64,000 nucleotides of DNA, taken from Zychaea mexicana. Its lineage: Eukaryota; Mucoromycota; Mucoromycetes; Mucorales; Lichtheimiaceae. Below the pieces are notes generated by a model, which was not told where the DNA came from, searched no databases, and saw only the letters and a program-made list of their open reading frames with translations. The first letter of the stretch is position 1, and every line of letters starts with the position of its first letter. Below, piece after piece: positions 36,184 through 48,133 of this stretch. The DNA is taken from positions 248,001-312,000 of the forward strand of contig NW_026516703.1 of NCBI RefSeq assembly GCF_025766255.1. Reading direction: 5' to 3'. Made by a program: the position numbers and the translations under genes.

Positions 36184-36463
36184 GTTGTTTTGAGCTGAAT
36201 TGTGTGGTAGTAATAGTAGTAGTGATAATAGTCGTATATCAAATGTGAACCAGAGGAAAGCAAACTAAAAACAACGAAAAAAAGCAAACTGTATATTAAA
36301 AAAGAGAAAGAAAGAAGGGAAAAGCGAGCGAGCTCCCCCCCCCCACCAACACACGTTACTCACATTTAGAGGAGCGACGCACTTGCTTTCGGGCTCACAC
36401 AAAGTGATTTAATTTTGCAGCAACTTGTCAGTTTTTTCCCTTTCTTTTTCTCTCACTCTGGAC

Positions 36464-39400
36464 ATGAGCTTTATCGATGCCCCTGACGAGTCGCCACAAA
36501 GCCCAACCATGCCGGCTCCATTGACGCCGGTTGCTGCTGCCAAAAACCCGCGTGCTTTGCCTCCCGATATTCTCATTCGCATATTTCAGTATTTGCCAGT
36601 GCCATCGCTAGCGACTGTTGCCTTGGCATCCCGACGTTTTAAAGTACTTGCCTACGATGACGAGATTTGGGATGAAAAATTACGACAAATGCTCGACAAT
36701 GATACGGGAGCTTTGGCAGCGACACTCGGTAACGGAAACGACTTTCACTTTGTCTTTTCAAAGATATACGTGGTATATATATACAGAAACACAGTGTAAT
36801 GGAAAGCTAACCTTAAATTAAAATACTATTTTGGGGACCACCACACACACACGCACAAATATTATTCTTGTATCGACTGTAGAAGGGAAAAGCGGCAACT
36901 CGGCATTGATGGATATTGGACAAAACATACAAATTAATAACAAGCCTTTGAATGCCTTGATACCCGGTCTATCGACAGACCCGTACAGTGCCCGAGCGCG
37001 GGCGAAATCCACTGGGCTTGCCCGGGAGAAGTTCAAGGAATTGTATATCCGGCTACTACCATACTACGTCGACCTGCGTCAAAAGCATAGAGAGTCGAAG
37101 GTGCTGAGCGACTACGGTACAAGTCCTGAAGAGTGTGCCAAGCTGTTAAATACGCTGGTTGGATTTGGGGCATGCCATGTCGTGGAAGATTGGAAGCAGG
37201 TATTTTATCTTTTGCGGCGACTAAAAATCTACCATCCCAAACTTTAACATAACCGTCTTCTTTTCCCGCCCCCTTGCAGATAAACGAAGCAGTGGATACC
37301 CTCTGTCAATACTTTGAAAGCGCCTCTCTCCATGAATTCGAGGTTGCTTATGATGTACATAATACTACGGATATGAAGGTAGTCTATATACAAGGATGAA
37401 TTTTCAATGACTTGCTTTTGCATAAGAGAGACTTGTGGATAATGATTACTGATAATTCAAGTCGGGGTAATGATATAGACTTACGCACACGCATTAATAG
37501 CACTCAATGGTGGATCTATATGTATACAAACGTTTGTGCAGAAACATCCTATATTCTTTGATAATCCTTTTAAACCAGACGACAATTACAAGTAGGTGTT
37601 TATTTCTGATATCTAAGGGGAAAGAAGAAAATGTGAGTTTCAGGTTGATAACCATCCTCTTTGCATGTAATGCTCAATATAGAGCGTCCCCAAATGATTT
37701 GGAACCATTTAAAAAGCTCATGTCACTAGTAACCGATGAATTCAAAGAACAATCACAGGTTGTCAGCGAAACATTTCCCGAAAAAGTCGATGTGTATTAT
37801 ATGTTTGTTGATCGCGTTCTAGAGGATGTGGTAAGTGTGTATGATTTGTAATAAGGAGGAGTAACACCTGAGAGAAGGATTTAGACCTCTGTCCTGTAAG
37901 AGACACAATACTGACTAGGGTAAGCCAAGGTATCAGACTATGTAAACAGCTTACTTGGTATTGCCCAATCACATGAAACAAGGCTTTATCTGCACACCAT
38001 TTCTGTTGTCTTGGATTCCATGGCGCAAGTCGTGGATGTGCTTACACACGAGGATCTCCCACGAAGAATTGACCGCGAACGAGGCATCAATTTAATCTAT
38101 AAGCTGTTTCTGCCGTTCCTGGATGACTATCTCTATGAGGAGCAGGCTTATGTGAAGTCTGCATGTGATAAGCTCATTGAAGAATGGGTAAAATATACAT
38201 ATTTGCCTTTTTTCGTGACAAACGAAAATTGCTAACAGGAAAGAGAGAGTTACTGATCCGGATATTCCGAATGCTTGGTCTCATATTTTGCATAGAACAA
38301 TGACTCGGGAATAAGACGAGAAGATCAATCTGCACGTCTGTCTAACCAGTCTCGTGAAGCTTTCAAACGGTATATAATACGCTGCTTCTTCTTATCGATA
38401 TCTTGTCCTTCTCCGAACGATATTGTCTAATTGTTGGGTGATGATCATGTGCATGCATTAGTAATTACCTATCTGCGTTCAAAAAGGTCATTGCGTTGCC
38501 TGTTGACCTAGTATCCAGTGCAGCTACTACAATAGCCTCACCTTTCCAAAGAGCATCATCTACCACGAAAACGGGTCCTGACGAGAAAAAACCAAACGCC
38601 ACCGTCACTGTCACCGCTGATTCTCCCGTATCCGGATCATCACCGAAATCAACCCCACCATCAACGCCCAAAGTGACGACTGCTACGATTGCTCAAAATG
38701 AAAACTATGAAAAGCAAAGCCCATTATCGCCGAAATCACCCTCATCAGTATCGATGCATTCCCGACAATCATCCCGTCACTCGTTACGGTCATCGCCCGA
38801 TGTCCGCAGTGTGGACTTGAAATTCGCCATGCATGAATTAGACATGATGCAAGACTTGCTGAGTCTGGAAATAGTGCTGCAGCTTATCCATATAAACAAG
38901 GATGCAGAGCGCCGTGTGGAACGTTTCATTCAGATTGGATTTCCCGGACGCATGCGCAGTGAAATGTAGGTCTGCGTTTTCTTTTTTCTATATGATTTTA
39001 CATCGGTGGCATGTATGGTGAAAAGACTTACTATGCGAAGAAAAACAACAATAACAAATGCAAAACTATAGCCAAAAAACATACGAACATATCTTTGTCG
39101 CATTGCTGAAAACTTTGGGAAACCAGCATATCCAGCCAGCTTTTGACAGGTAGAAAAAGACACATTGGGGCTTTTTGTGGATTATACCACCGTGTTAAGC
39201 GAGTGGCAATTGATAAACAAGGTTGATTATTTAGAGCAATTGAGCATTTGGCGTCGTATACCCCCGATCCAGAGTCCCTTAAAGGTTCAGGAGACGTGCC
39301 ACCATTGACCGAGTTCTTTGAAATGGTTCACGTTGGTGATGTTATCCAGCAAATGGTGCAGCTCTATTATGATGAAGAAATCGTAAGTTACTGCTATTTA

Positions 39401-40385
39401 TTGAAAGGAGAAAAGAGGTATATACGAATGACAAAAACGAGATATTCGAGATCTGGCTTTACTAAAGAAGATCATTGCTGTACTGTAGTCTAAATATGTT
39501 GATAAACTCGACTTTATCAATGAAGTGAACAAGGAAAAGAAAATTTTTGAAAGAATTTTGGACGATTGCGTAGCAAATGGAATGGATAGAGGCATTCAGG
39601 TAAGATTTGAAATCTCTAGCTATCCCTTTCAAGCTGGTTATGGCTGTAGTGATATTTTGGCTACTGTTTTTTTGTTGCTAATTAAGTCTTCATCGCAGGT
39701 TCTTCTTGCCCAAGTCCAGTATATTCTACAACACGAACAAACACCGGAAGACTACAACCCTGCTGGTGATATGATTGCTGATTTAAAGCCAACCAAGGTT
39801 AGCATGATTTCATTCAACTAATTTATTATGACAGTACTAAAAGTTTTTTTTCATAAATCAGGCGTGTCAAGATTCCATTGCATGTCTACGGAGCAATACA
39901 TCCATGTTGAACGGAGCTGCTGAAAAGTCAACTATGGACCTTTTTTTTGGTGAAGTTGGACGTCGATTTGCCGAGTGCGTATAGAAATAGCAAAGAAGAA
40001 TAATAAGAGAGAAACGGTCTGTTAGTTTTTAGAAAACTAACAGATCCTATATTCAATTTATAGGATTCTTTACAAACATCTTAAAACCCAAGTTGTGAAT
40101 GAACAGGGAGGTTTCCGATATATCAGCGATATGAATGCCTATTATGATTTTGCAGCATCCTTACGGCAAAAGACGGTAACGCCTTACTTTGCAGCACTCA
40201 AAGCCCTCGCCAACCTTTACATCATATCCTCGGCGCCCGATATAAAAAACGTGATCCATGATCTTGAAAGATATCATGGCTTGATGAAGATAGAGGATCT
40301 ATTTGAATTTGCAGCATGTAGGAGTGATTGGCCGATAGTGAAAAAAGTGGTTACCAAAGATATGACTGATTGTAGTATCATGTAG
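36464..40385 (+). CDS. RCY1: Recyclin-1 (F-box and Sec10-like, CaaX)
   Basis: Fourteen exons with consistent phases encode 882 residues (yeast Rcy1 840). The F-box is at residues about 28-70 (LPPDILIRIFQYLPVPSLAT). The bulk is a helical Sec10/exocyst-like domain (KFKELYIRLLPYYVDLRQKH, TYAHALIALNGG, YMFVDRVLEDVVSDYVNSLL, DFINEVNKEKKIFERILDDC). A Ser/Pro/Thr-rich linker lies near 38560-38800. The last residues are CSIM, a CaaX prenylation box like that of yeast Rcy1. Recyclin acts at sites of growth and on recycling endosomes, returning SNAREs to the plasma membrane through Skp1 and a Rab (Ypt31/32). The ATG at 36464 is chosen because it directly precedes the conserved region. Confidence 0.92.
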
Positions 40386-40502
40386 ACAACAACAAAAAGA
40401 AATATACATATTTAAGTACTTTTATAGTATACACGTACAGCAAAGTGAATTAATTTGATATATTTACTGAACGATAGTCATCCAATTTTGAACTCTTAAC
40501 AT

Positions 40503-40521
40503 GTACAGTACAGTACAGTAC
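40503..40521. repeat. GTACA microsatellite
   Basis: Nearly four tandem copies of a 5-bp GTACA unit downstream of RCY1. Confidence 0.8.
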
Positions 40522-40596
40522 GTGGCCTGATACTATATGTTGACTAACTAGATTTGTTGATGAGGGAATACTGTAACATATGTATACGTGAATATA

Positions 40597-41134
40597 CAGT
40601 GCCCGCTCGATAATTCGATCACTTTGGTCACAGCCGTAAGTGATTGAATTATCGAAATATCGAGTTATGAAATTGAGACTCCGTTAAGAAAAGGAAGGTT
40701 AAAGAAGTATATTCATTGAGAATACATGTTAACTCTGGACTCTGATGTATGATCCGACACTGATCGCTGGTTCAATTCCGCGTCACTAAACATCTCTGCA
40801 GTGGTTCCCCAGTTAATTTCAACCTCGAAGGTGGTCTTTAAAATGTTGTAACTACTGAGGGTTGACACGAAACGAGGGTGACTCAAGCAGTGTTTTATGC
40901 TTAAGGGGGTATAGAAAAAAGTTGAAATAACTGAGGTTTTATCTTATTGAGAGTGAAATTAAACGGGGAACCACTGTATTGGTTTATACTTGTCGATATG
41001 TCATAGTCAAGTGATTGATGATCGAATTATTGATTTGTCGATATTTTACTGCTTACCAGCCTGGTCATTTGAGAAAGTGATCGTATTATCGAAAATATCG
41101 AGTTATCAAGCATCGAATTATCGAGCGGGCACTG
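40597..41134. mobile_element. Tc1/mariner-type MITE (538 bp)
   Basis: Perfect terminal inverted repeats begin CAGTGCCCGCTCGATAATTC on the left, and the same sequence is read from the right end in reverse complement. A TA dinucleotide flanks both sides (40595-40596 and 41135-41136), the target duplication of Tc1/mariner/pogo elements. Related ATCGAAATATCGAGTTAT motifs lie just inside both ends. There is no ORF, so it is non-autonomous. A second MITE is nested inside. Confidence 0.88.
40799..40976. mobile_element. Second MITE nested within the first (178 bp)
   Basis: Inverted ends CAGTGGTTCCCC-AGTTAATTTCA and, reversed, CAGTGGTTCCCC-GTTTAATTTCA enclose 178 bp without an ORF. The CAGTG start resembles the outer element, but the TIRs are otherwise different. 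Flanks are TG and TA, so the presumed TA duplication may have mutated. Confidence 0.75.
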
Positions 41135-42098
41135 TAGTGACTAATGAAATGAATAATAAATGATAAGCATATGTGGACATGCGTCCATGGTTATATTTAT
41201 ACTGTAGGAATATTGCAAGTCCAGAAAGGATAACATGCCAGATACAGTGGACCAAGGAATGAGTTCCTTTTCAAAACAAGTTATTGGGCACTGACTATAT
41301 CAATCAGGATGTTACGAATAGCTTGTCCACATTACTTTGATCCGACATTCGACAGGTGAATTCTGACCTGTGAATCCTTTAGAAACAAAAACAGCATGAT
41401 CTCAGTGCCGTAAAAGCTTGACATAACTTAAAATCCTGCATAATCGTCCGATCAACCACAAACCCCCGCCCATCTTTTATGTTAGTGTTAAATTTACGCA
41501 CTGAGATATCTGAGACCCCTACTATGGTAAAAGATATCAAACTTTGTATTAGTAAAACATGTATTAGTATCGTATTCAAATGGTGAGATATATGAGCCGC
41601 GGCAAGACAGCGTCAGTTCGCCGCAGGCTATACTGAATGAACCGCCATGGCAAATTTCCAAAACAAACGACCATCCAAACAAACAAAACATATACCCACT
41701 GCCTGTTCCTTCGCATGGACAAAACTCACACTTCTGAAGTACGCCCGCACTGCCGTGCCGCCAAGCTATCTTTGTCGAACACGTAGCTATGGCACACGCG
41801 AGTGATCCTTGGACACCAGTGAAACTGCCTCTTTAATTACTATCACTTTACGTTGGCATTGCAACACCAACAGCATATTCTTCATCCACTGCATGTCCAT
41901 TAAATTCGACCGAGCCACATTTTCGCACTTACGTTCTTCCGACACAGGATCAGACGGATCGTTGTTAATTCGGGATGATCGATCATACTGCATAATTAAA
42001 AGTAACAAACCAAAGACCTCGTTGACAACAACGTGGATCAATTTGGCGTTTATGATGTAAAAAAAGTGCAACATCCGGTTTTAGCGAAAGAAGAAAGT

Positions 42099-42106
42099 TA
42101 TAAAAG
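42099..42106 (+). promoter_or_regulatory. TATA box of GDSL esterase copy A
   Basis: TATAAAAG lies 87 bp upstream of the ATG and is unchanged in copy B. Confidence 0.65.
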
Positions 42107-42185
42107 GAGAATCTTTCAGTTATATTTTTTTTTGTTCGCTATCACACATTTATCATCTTTATTATAAGCATCTACTACTACAAGT

Positions 42186-43046
42186 ATGAAAACAGCAGTT
42201 ATTCTCAGCGCACTTTGCCTTGCAACCGCAACCAGCGTCTCTGCCTTGGAAAAGATCATTGCTTATGCCGACAGTTTCACTGACAATGGCAATGATTACA
42301 AGCACAGCGGCTTCCCTGTTTCTCCTCCCTACTGGAAGGGCCGCTTTAGCAACGGTCCCACCTGGCTCGAGTACGTCGCAGACGAATTGGATGGCCACAA
42401 GGTGATTAACTTTGGCCACGGTGGTGCCCCCGCCGACAATGCCTACATGATGTCCGTCTTCAATGGGTACACTGTCCCTGGCACTGTCCAACAGGTCGAG
42501 CAACTTGAAGCCAACGGCACCCCCGAAGATCTTTACATCATCTCCATTGGTTACAATGACTTGAACGGTATCATCAACCCTGACCAGTACAAGATTGTCA
42601 AGCCCGGTTACGGTGTTGAGGATGTTACCGGCGGCGTTGTCAAGACCGTCAACAAGTTGGTTGAAAAGTATGGCGCCAAGCACTTTTTGATCCAAAATTG
42701 CCCTCCTTTCTGGCGCTGGCCCGTGGTCAAGGACGAGGACAAGGAGCGTGGCAAGGAATTGCAGATCGCCTATAACGATTTGACCAAGCAGGAGCTCGAG
42801 AAGATTAAGGGTATCGATGTGCAGTTCCAGGACATCAGCACCTTCTGGAACAACCTTTTGGATCATCCCGAGAGCCTTGGTTTGCGCACGGACAACGGCC
42901 CTTGCAACCCTGGTATTGGCAATGACAACCTTTGCGATGATCCTGAGACTCACATGTACTTTGACAGCTACCACCCTAACAAGAAGGCTCACAAAGCTTG
43001 GGGTGAATGGGCTGCCGACGATCTCAAGAAGCGCTATGACCTTTAA
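42186..43046 (+). CDS. Secreted GDSL/SGNH esterase, copy A
   Basis: Intronless, 286 residues. A clean signal peptide (MKTAVILSALCLATATSVSA) points to secretion. SGNH blocks: I = IIAYADSFTDNGN (catalytic Ser in ADSF rather than GDSL), II = INFGHGGAPADN (oxyanion Gly), III = ISIGYNDLN (oxyanion Asn), V = YFDSYHPNKKAH (Asp-x-x-His). The sequence SNGPTWLEYVADEL after block I is as in fungal GDSL lipases and CE16 acetylesterases. Likely hydrolyses acyl or acetyl esters outside the cell; the substrate is not determinable. Codon use is strongly biased, suggesting high expression. The protein is identical to copy B. Confidence 0.9.
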   Translation: MKTAVILSALCLATATSVSALEKIIAYADSFTDNGNDYKHSGFPVSPPYWKGRFSNGPTWLEYVADELDGHKVINFGHGGAPADNAYMMSVFNGYTVPGTVQQVEQLEANGTPEDLYIISIGYNDLNGIINPDQYKIVKPGYGVEDVTGGVVKTVNKLVEKYGAKHFLIQNCPPFWRWPVVKDEDKERGKELQIAYNDLTKQELEKIKGIDVQFQDISTFWNNLLDHPESLGLRTDNGPCNPGIGNDNLCDDPETHMYFDSYHPNKKAHKAWGEWAADDLKKRYDL

Positions 43047-43199
43047 TTATAAGTCCACACTACTATGTTTAGCTCTTTTCGAATTCATCTCCATTCCTTC
43101 CATTTTAAAAATCATATAACCTGACTTGATAAAGTAATTATTGAGAAAACAAATTTGAATAAAACAATGTGACATCTCGCTTCATTGCAAGTTAAACAA

Positions 43200-43560
43200 A
43201 TATAAGCAGTCTGCATTATCGGCGTCGTTGCAAGCCAAGCCATCATCTGTTGCTCCCTTGCAGGGTCGTGAGCAAGACGACGAGCAAAATCGTACGCTTC
43301 TTGATTAGTGCTCTATAAAAGATGCCGTTAGACATCCAAAAGGTATCAATTGCCATTTGCTGCCGTTTGTAGCCTTTCGGATACTCAAAACGACCTTGCA
43401 AGACCCTGCAAGATCTCTGAAGGCACAAACGATAATCTGAAAGTTTGGATGCAGTTGTATGATCATCATGTACGATGAGTAATCTTATATTCCACCGATA
43501 CAGTACTTACCAGCTTTTTCGACGCATTAAGTTTGTTTTGGGAAGCCACGACAGAACACT
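43200..43560 (-). pseudogene. Decayed ORF inside duplication copy A
   Basis: The minus strand shows protein-like pieces in different frames: YRLCLQRSCRVLQGRFEYPK and then NQEAYDFARRLAHDPAREQQ. A frame change between them cannot be bridged by a normal-length intron. The same break is in copy B, and it accumulates differences there, so it predates the duplication. Family not recognised. Confidence 0.35.
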
Positions 43561-43775
43561 AAAGTGACTCAGTTAATGCATAGCAAATTTCAGAAATGCT
43601 GCTTTTCTTGCAACTATGAAAGCACATTGATATATATAATAACGCCTTGCAGCTTTGGACTTACTACTACCCAGAGACGATGTTCATAGCGTTAGAAAGA
43701 GAAAATAAAATGGTGAATTACGACGTGTCCGGGGGCAGAAACTGACGAACCTATCTTGCCAAAGCGCGAAAGCAT

Positions 43776-45025
43776 CAACACCACAGCATACGTCAAGAAC
43801 AGTGGTTTTTCGAGTCTACTTTTTAAACAGGAGGTCGGCCCATATCCTCGGTAACCATTTTTTTCTTCGCAATCATTCTCGCAATTCAGGCGAACACAGA
43901 AGGTGAAAAGGCGTGTCAAAGTGTGATAAAGCGCGTTGTGATCGTGTTACTGTCGGCTACGATACAGATTGTACTCCGCTTTGTTTAGCACAGAGCTGTG
44001 GGTGGGCAAAAAAAATAAGGAACTTGTCAAGCACATGAAAAAAAGGCAAAGCAAAAAATATAAAGCGGTAAAACGTTTATGAGAAGAGTGCGAAAAGAAA
44101 AAGATTGTTTTATTTTGTTTATCATTTTGTTTATTTGTGTTTAATAAAAAATAAAAAGTTCGTTTTAATTATCCCACCACATACCCGAAGGTACGTGTCC
44201 ACATTCCCACTGGTACATTGCAAAAGATTTCCTCCGAGCGGACCACTGAATCCAGCCAATCCTCAGAATCCTCTTGACAATCGCCAGCACAAGCATATGA
44301 CCCGATCATGGCACAGAGCAGTGCATCTGTACTACAGACCAAAGCTGTACCAAAACGAACTGAAGAGAAGAAGAAAAAAAAAGAAAGGCGAAATTGCTCG
44401 CTTTATATAGACATTTTTTCTCGTTCGGGACTTCAAATCCCCGTGAATTTTCATTGGCCCAGATAACGGGTTGCGTATCAACTTGTGGGTTGCCTACTAT
44501 GGCATAACAAAAGATGCAGCACCAAAGGAAATGAAAGGAGGAGTGGTACCTGATGGTCAAGTAGACAAGCGTGCTTCGGCGGTAGTGGTACGTGTCTCTC
44601 ACTATGGCAGCTGTACCTCCGATGCTGTCGCCGCTTGGTTGTGAGGGGTCCGTGCACGGCACCGTGTCAAGCGAAAACAAAGACACGAATGCAAATGAGC
44701 AAGTAGATTCACGGAAGAAATGCTTTTCTGCGAGCAATAAAATGATGGAAATAGGAGTAACTGACAAGGTAGACAACCTAATAGGCTCTCCAGCATCAGT
44801 TGTTTAGTGAATATCAAGGACACGATCCTCCCAGCAGCCAGTTTCCATTCTTCACCCAACAAGGTAAACAGTATAGAGCGTAGTCCACAGACGATTCCAT
44901 TTTGCTAGTATCTTTTGACTGCGTGTGTGGTGTGCGGAATAGATACAACACACACTTGACCCCAACGCTGCAGTATATAGAAAAAGACCCGTTATCTTTC
45001 ATTGTGAAACGTGCTTGACTACTGT
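43776..45025. other. Intergenic, no supported gene
   Basis: Frames up to 156 codons occur on the minus strand near 44306-44776 but lack recognisable domains and splice context. Nothing else seen. Confidence 0.45.
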
Positions 45026-45280
45026 CACCATAGGAAAAATGTGTGCAAAAATGTTCAAGAATGTGCGGATTTTGTGCAGTGTGCGGTTTTAGGTTCATTT
45101 TTGCACACTTTCACACACAGGGAGATTAATTAATGCAATAGATTTCGTCCCTGAAAAGCTCTCCTGGTCGATCCTTTTCTTCTTATACCCAGTGAGCATT
45201 GTCTCTGAAAGAAACTTCTCTTGTTCAATCCTAGTACAAACAGTAAAATACCTTCCAGCTATTCAAGTTAATTTACAACA

Positions 45281-46382
45281 ATGCCTAAAAGCTTTGATTA
45301 TGAGTGCCCCATCTGTGGTTACTTCTTTAACAATGCCGAGACCAATCAAACTTCTCATACAAAAGCGTGTGGTGAAGCTATGGCTAGACGTGTATTTACT
45401 GAGTTGGGTGATGCTACATTGAGCGGTAGAAGTCAGCATGACGTGAGTATGTTATTATTTATTTACTTCTACAAAGCAAAAAAAAATATAACTGCGATTT
45501 TAATGTTTAGTTGATTGACAATGTCGCTTGGCAGAGTGATGACAGAGCATCGCCTGAGCACTGGCTATCTCTTGTGAGTTCAGTTTATACTTCTTTGCGT
45601 AAATGTGATGTAAGAGACTTAAATTTCGCTGTTAAACTGTAGCAAAATGAGAATGTCAATGAATTCTGTGATGACGGAATGGAGCTTGATCAGGACGTTG
45701 ATTGGGATATGCAATCTGATGGCCCAGTTTCTGATCAGCAAGAACGGGATGCTATGATTAACGACAGTATGGAAGGTGTTGTCGACGAGTCTTTGGATAT
45801 GAGTGTTGGTGCAAGTGGTGATACAGAACAAGTGCGATTGCCCGATAGACAATCGGATGAGGGCGGGGATGGATATGAAACGTGCAGTGAAGAATCAGAT
45901 AGCGATGGATATGACGATACGCCTGACGCTGATGCATTCTCGACAGCACCACTTAATGATGGGGAATACGATTACGACTTTCGCTTACATGCTATAACCA
46001 CAGTCGAGAAAAATATACCATTGGCTACCAGCATCCATCAACTTGCTCTTGAGAGTAAAGTCCCACGCTCCTTTATGGAGAAGCTCATTGAAGAATTCAA
46101 TGATTATATTCGCGGTCATCTACCTCTGCTACCGTCCCACTACAAAGTAAAACAGACTTTGCTTAGTAACTACCCTGTTAAACCCGTTCCTTACGATATG
46201 TGCCCAGAACGTCCTCCTCGAGTAGCTTCAAACAAAGCTTTTATACTAGAATCAATGTATGTTATTGGTTTCTTTTGTTGGTTTCTTCATGTTCTTTTTA
46301 TTGTGTTTCTAGAACGGATGTTATACATACAGCGAGCGTTCCCTGTTATACTGGTGTCGCATCAGTCGATTCACCATTATGA
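45281..46382 (+). CDS. Transposon ORF1: zinc finger plus truncated tnp2-like region
   Basis: Four exons (45281-45442, 45511-45573, 45643-46256, 46313-46382) give 302 residues. The N-terminus has a C2H2-type finger (YECPICGYFFNNAETNQTSH then KAC). A long acidic stretch follows, then a helical part (SIHQLALESKVPRSFMEKLI) and HLPLLPSHYKVKQTLL with PVPYDMCP. In tnp2-type transposases a similar (L)LP.SY segment leads to a YD.CPNGC zinc motif and then the catalytic domain. Here the frame departs right after CP and ends 40 residues later. It looks like a transposase N-terminus cut off by an internal deletion, possibly retained as a DNA-binding or regulatory protein. Confidence 0.6.
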
Positions 46383-46864
46383 GCCTTTGGTCACAGTGCC
46401 TGCATAGTATGTCGGAATGGTCGCTGTTAGTGGGTTGGATTGGTGACATTGTTGCGTAGTACCAAGGCGGTGTCCAAAAGAAGACCAAAAAGAAAGAGAA
46501 AATAAAGACCTCATCAACATGTACTTACTAAGGGGTATGGATTGCTGCACACCCAATCGGGAAGATATTGTCTGTGAATCTATGCATAATGCATCCCCTT
46601 TATTTGTTTGCTGGAAAAGCAAATCACCATTTTAATTTAATGTATTTTCTATCCTTTGACTAATTGAGATATATTAACCCCCAAGACGTATACATATCAC
46701 ATAAAACAAAAGCATCATCAGAAAAACTATCGCATTCCATTAATCAATCTGTATTGCAATAAGAACTGAACTTGGAAAAGAAAATACTAAATACTTCATT
46801 CCTAACGTGAATATCGCTGCTTCCTTTTTGCGTTTCTTCCACTTTCACATCACCCACATACACC

Positions 46865-48133
46865 ATGTACTCTGACCCAGCTTACATTAGACTTCTTGAA
46901 ACTATTGGGGATATCCAAAGAAGCTTTTCTGAATACAGACGCAAATCCGAAGAAGATCGTGAGCAACTACGCGATATCATCTATCAGACACAGGAAGATC
47001 GCTCTGAATTATTGGAAAAGGTCAACTGTATGGCAAAAGAAATGGAAACAATGAAGACTCTCCTGCGTTGCGCTCTTCAAGAGAACGCAACTAGTCCTGT
47101 TGACCTGTCGCATGTGCCAGCATCACGCTTACCGACCTTTCCTCCTCTCGAGCGTACTACAGAACAGCCAATGTACAAGAATAACAAGGGGCAAATCGTT
47201 GATATGCAATTTGGCTAGAACTTATTCAAGTCATTGTCAAAGAAAGCCTTAGGCCCTGGATACAAAGAACAATACTTCAGATTGATGAAAGCCAGCTGTA
47301 AACCACTTGCGGAGCAAGCATACTTGACGCTGATGAATAAATATAAGATTAAAAACAAACAGTTGCCTCGTTTTTGGAAGGACGTTAGCACCGACATGCA
47401 GCTTATTACTTTACAAGAGTTTGAGCAGGCAGCGCAACCATACCTTCCTCTGGCCATGTGCGTAGACCACTGGGGGGCGCGTCTATTTATCCGAAAGTTC
47501 TGGCTGAAGGGTGACGATGACTCCACGGATCGTAAGTAACACACTATCAAAAAAAGCTGGCTGTTTATGTCAACTATAACTTCATTGTCAAAAGAGCAGA
47601 ACCCGGCATCATCATCAGCAACAACAACGACATCATCATCATCACCAGAAGTAGAAGCAGCAGTAGCTTCACCATCGCCATCACTATCATCATCGTCGTC
47701 ATCGTCAGTAGAGGCAGCAGCAGCACCATCATCTTCGTCATCAGTAACAGCAGCAGCAGCAGCACAAGTCGTCACAGGGAATGCTAGTATCACGGTTGGG
47801 CAACAGTAAGAATAAAAAAATCTTGTACTTACATCACATTACACTTTTATAACTCTGTAATTTAATAGAGCTGAGCGTCGTCGTCAACCCTTGCTTCCGT
47901 TGCCGGATGTTGCTCATACGGATGATGAGGAAGAACAGCAGCAACCGAGACCAACAGCAAAGGGACAAAGAAGAACAGCTTCAGGTAGGCAGTGTATGTA
48001 TATACTCTTCAAGTTACCTTAAACGTATTCATGACTTCGTTCTTCGTTCTTAATGATTCTTCATTGAATAGTGGCTCATGATACTGAGAACGAAGGACGG
48101 CGCAGACCACGCAAAACTGGCAAGAAAAAATAA
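46865..48133 (+). pseudogene. Transposon ORF2: coiled-coil protein with an in-frame stop
   Basis: Four exons (46865-47531, 47595-47805, 47869-47994, 48072-48133) join in frame, but exon 1 contains a TAG at 47216-47218. Before it: a 117-codon coiled coil (RLLETIGDIQRSFSEYRRKS, DREQLRDIIYQTQEDR). After it, same frame: a helical domain (GPGYKEQYFRLMKASCKPLA, LPRFWKDVSTDMQLITLQEF, AARLFIRKFW-like end), then Ser/Thr/Ala low complexity and a basic tail ending RRRPRKTGKKK. The 21 bp GTTGAT...GCTAG around the stop is far shorter than other introns here. So either a recent nonsense mutation, readthrough, or two separate proteins. Function unknown; likely the element's accessory DNA-binding protein. 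Confidence 0.55.

Larger units (their letters stand above)
41333..43775. repeat. 2.44-kb segmental duplication, copy A
   Basis: Matches 52125-54564 in direct orientation, 10.79 kb apart. The match starts at TACTTTGATCCGACATTCG and ends at GCGAAAGCAT. By eye the non-coding parts differ at roughly 2% of sites while the GDSL coding region differs at two bases. No target-site duplication or terminal repeats seen. Confidence 0.95.

Noticed and set aside
40765..40785. GGTTCAATTCC resembling a tRNA T-loop
   Set aside because: Lies inside the MITE with no acceptor stem or anticodon arm around it.
41787..42074. 95-codon minus-strand frame upstream of the GDSL gene, present in both duplication copies
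   Set aside because: Lies in the presumed promoter; the two copies differ by amino-acid-changing substitutions and no family is recognised.
42162..42992. 276-codon open frame antisense to GDSL esterase copy A (and 52954-53784 in copy B)
   Set aside because: Arises from the strong C-ending codon bias of the real gene, which removes stops in the antisense frame; no domain, and the sense strand has signal peptide and SGNH motifs.
47215..47793. 192-codon minus-strand frame in the CACTA-like element
   Set aside because: Mostly Asp/Ala low complexity from the trinucleotide run; the plus-strand spliced gene explains the region.
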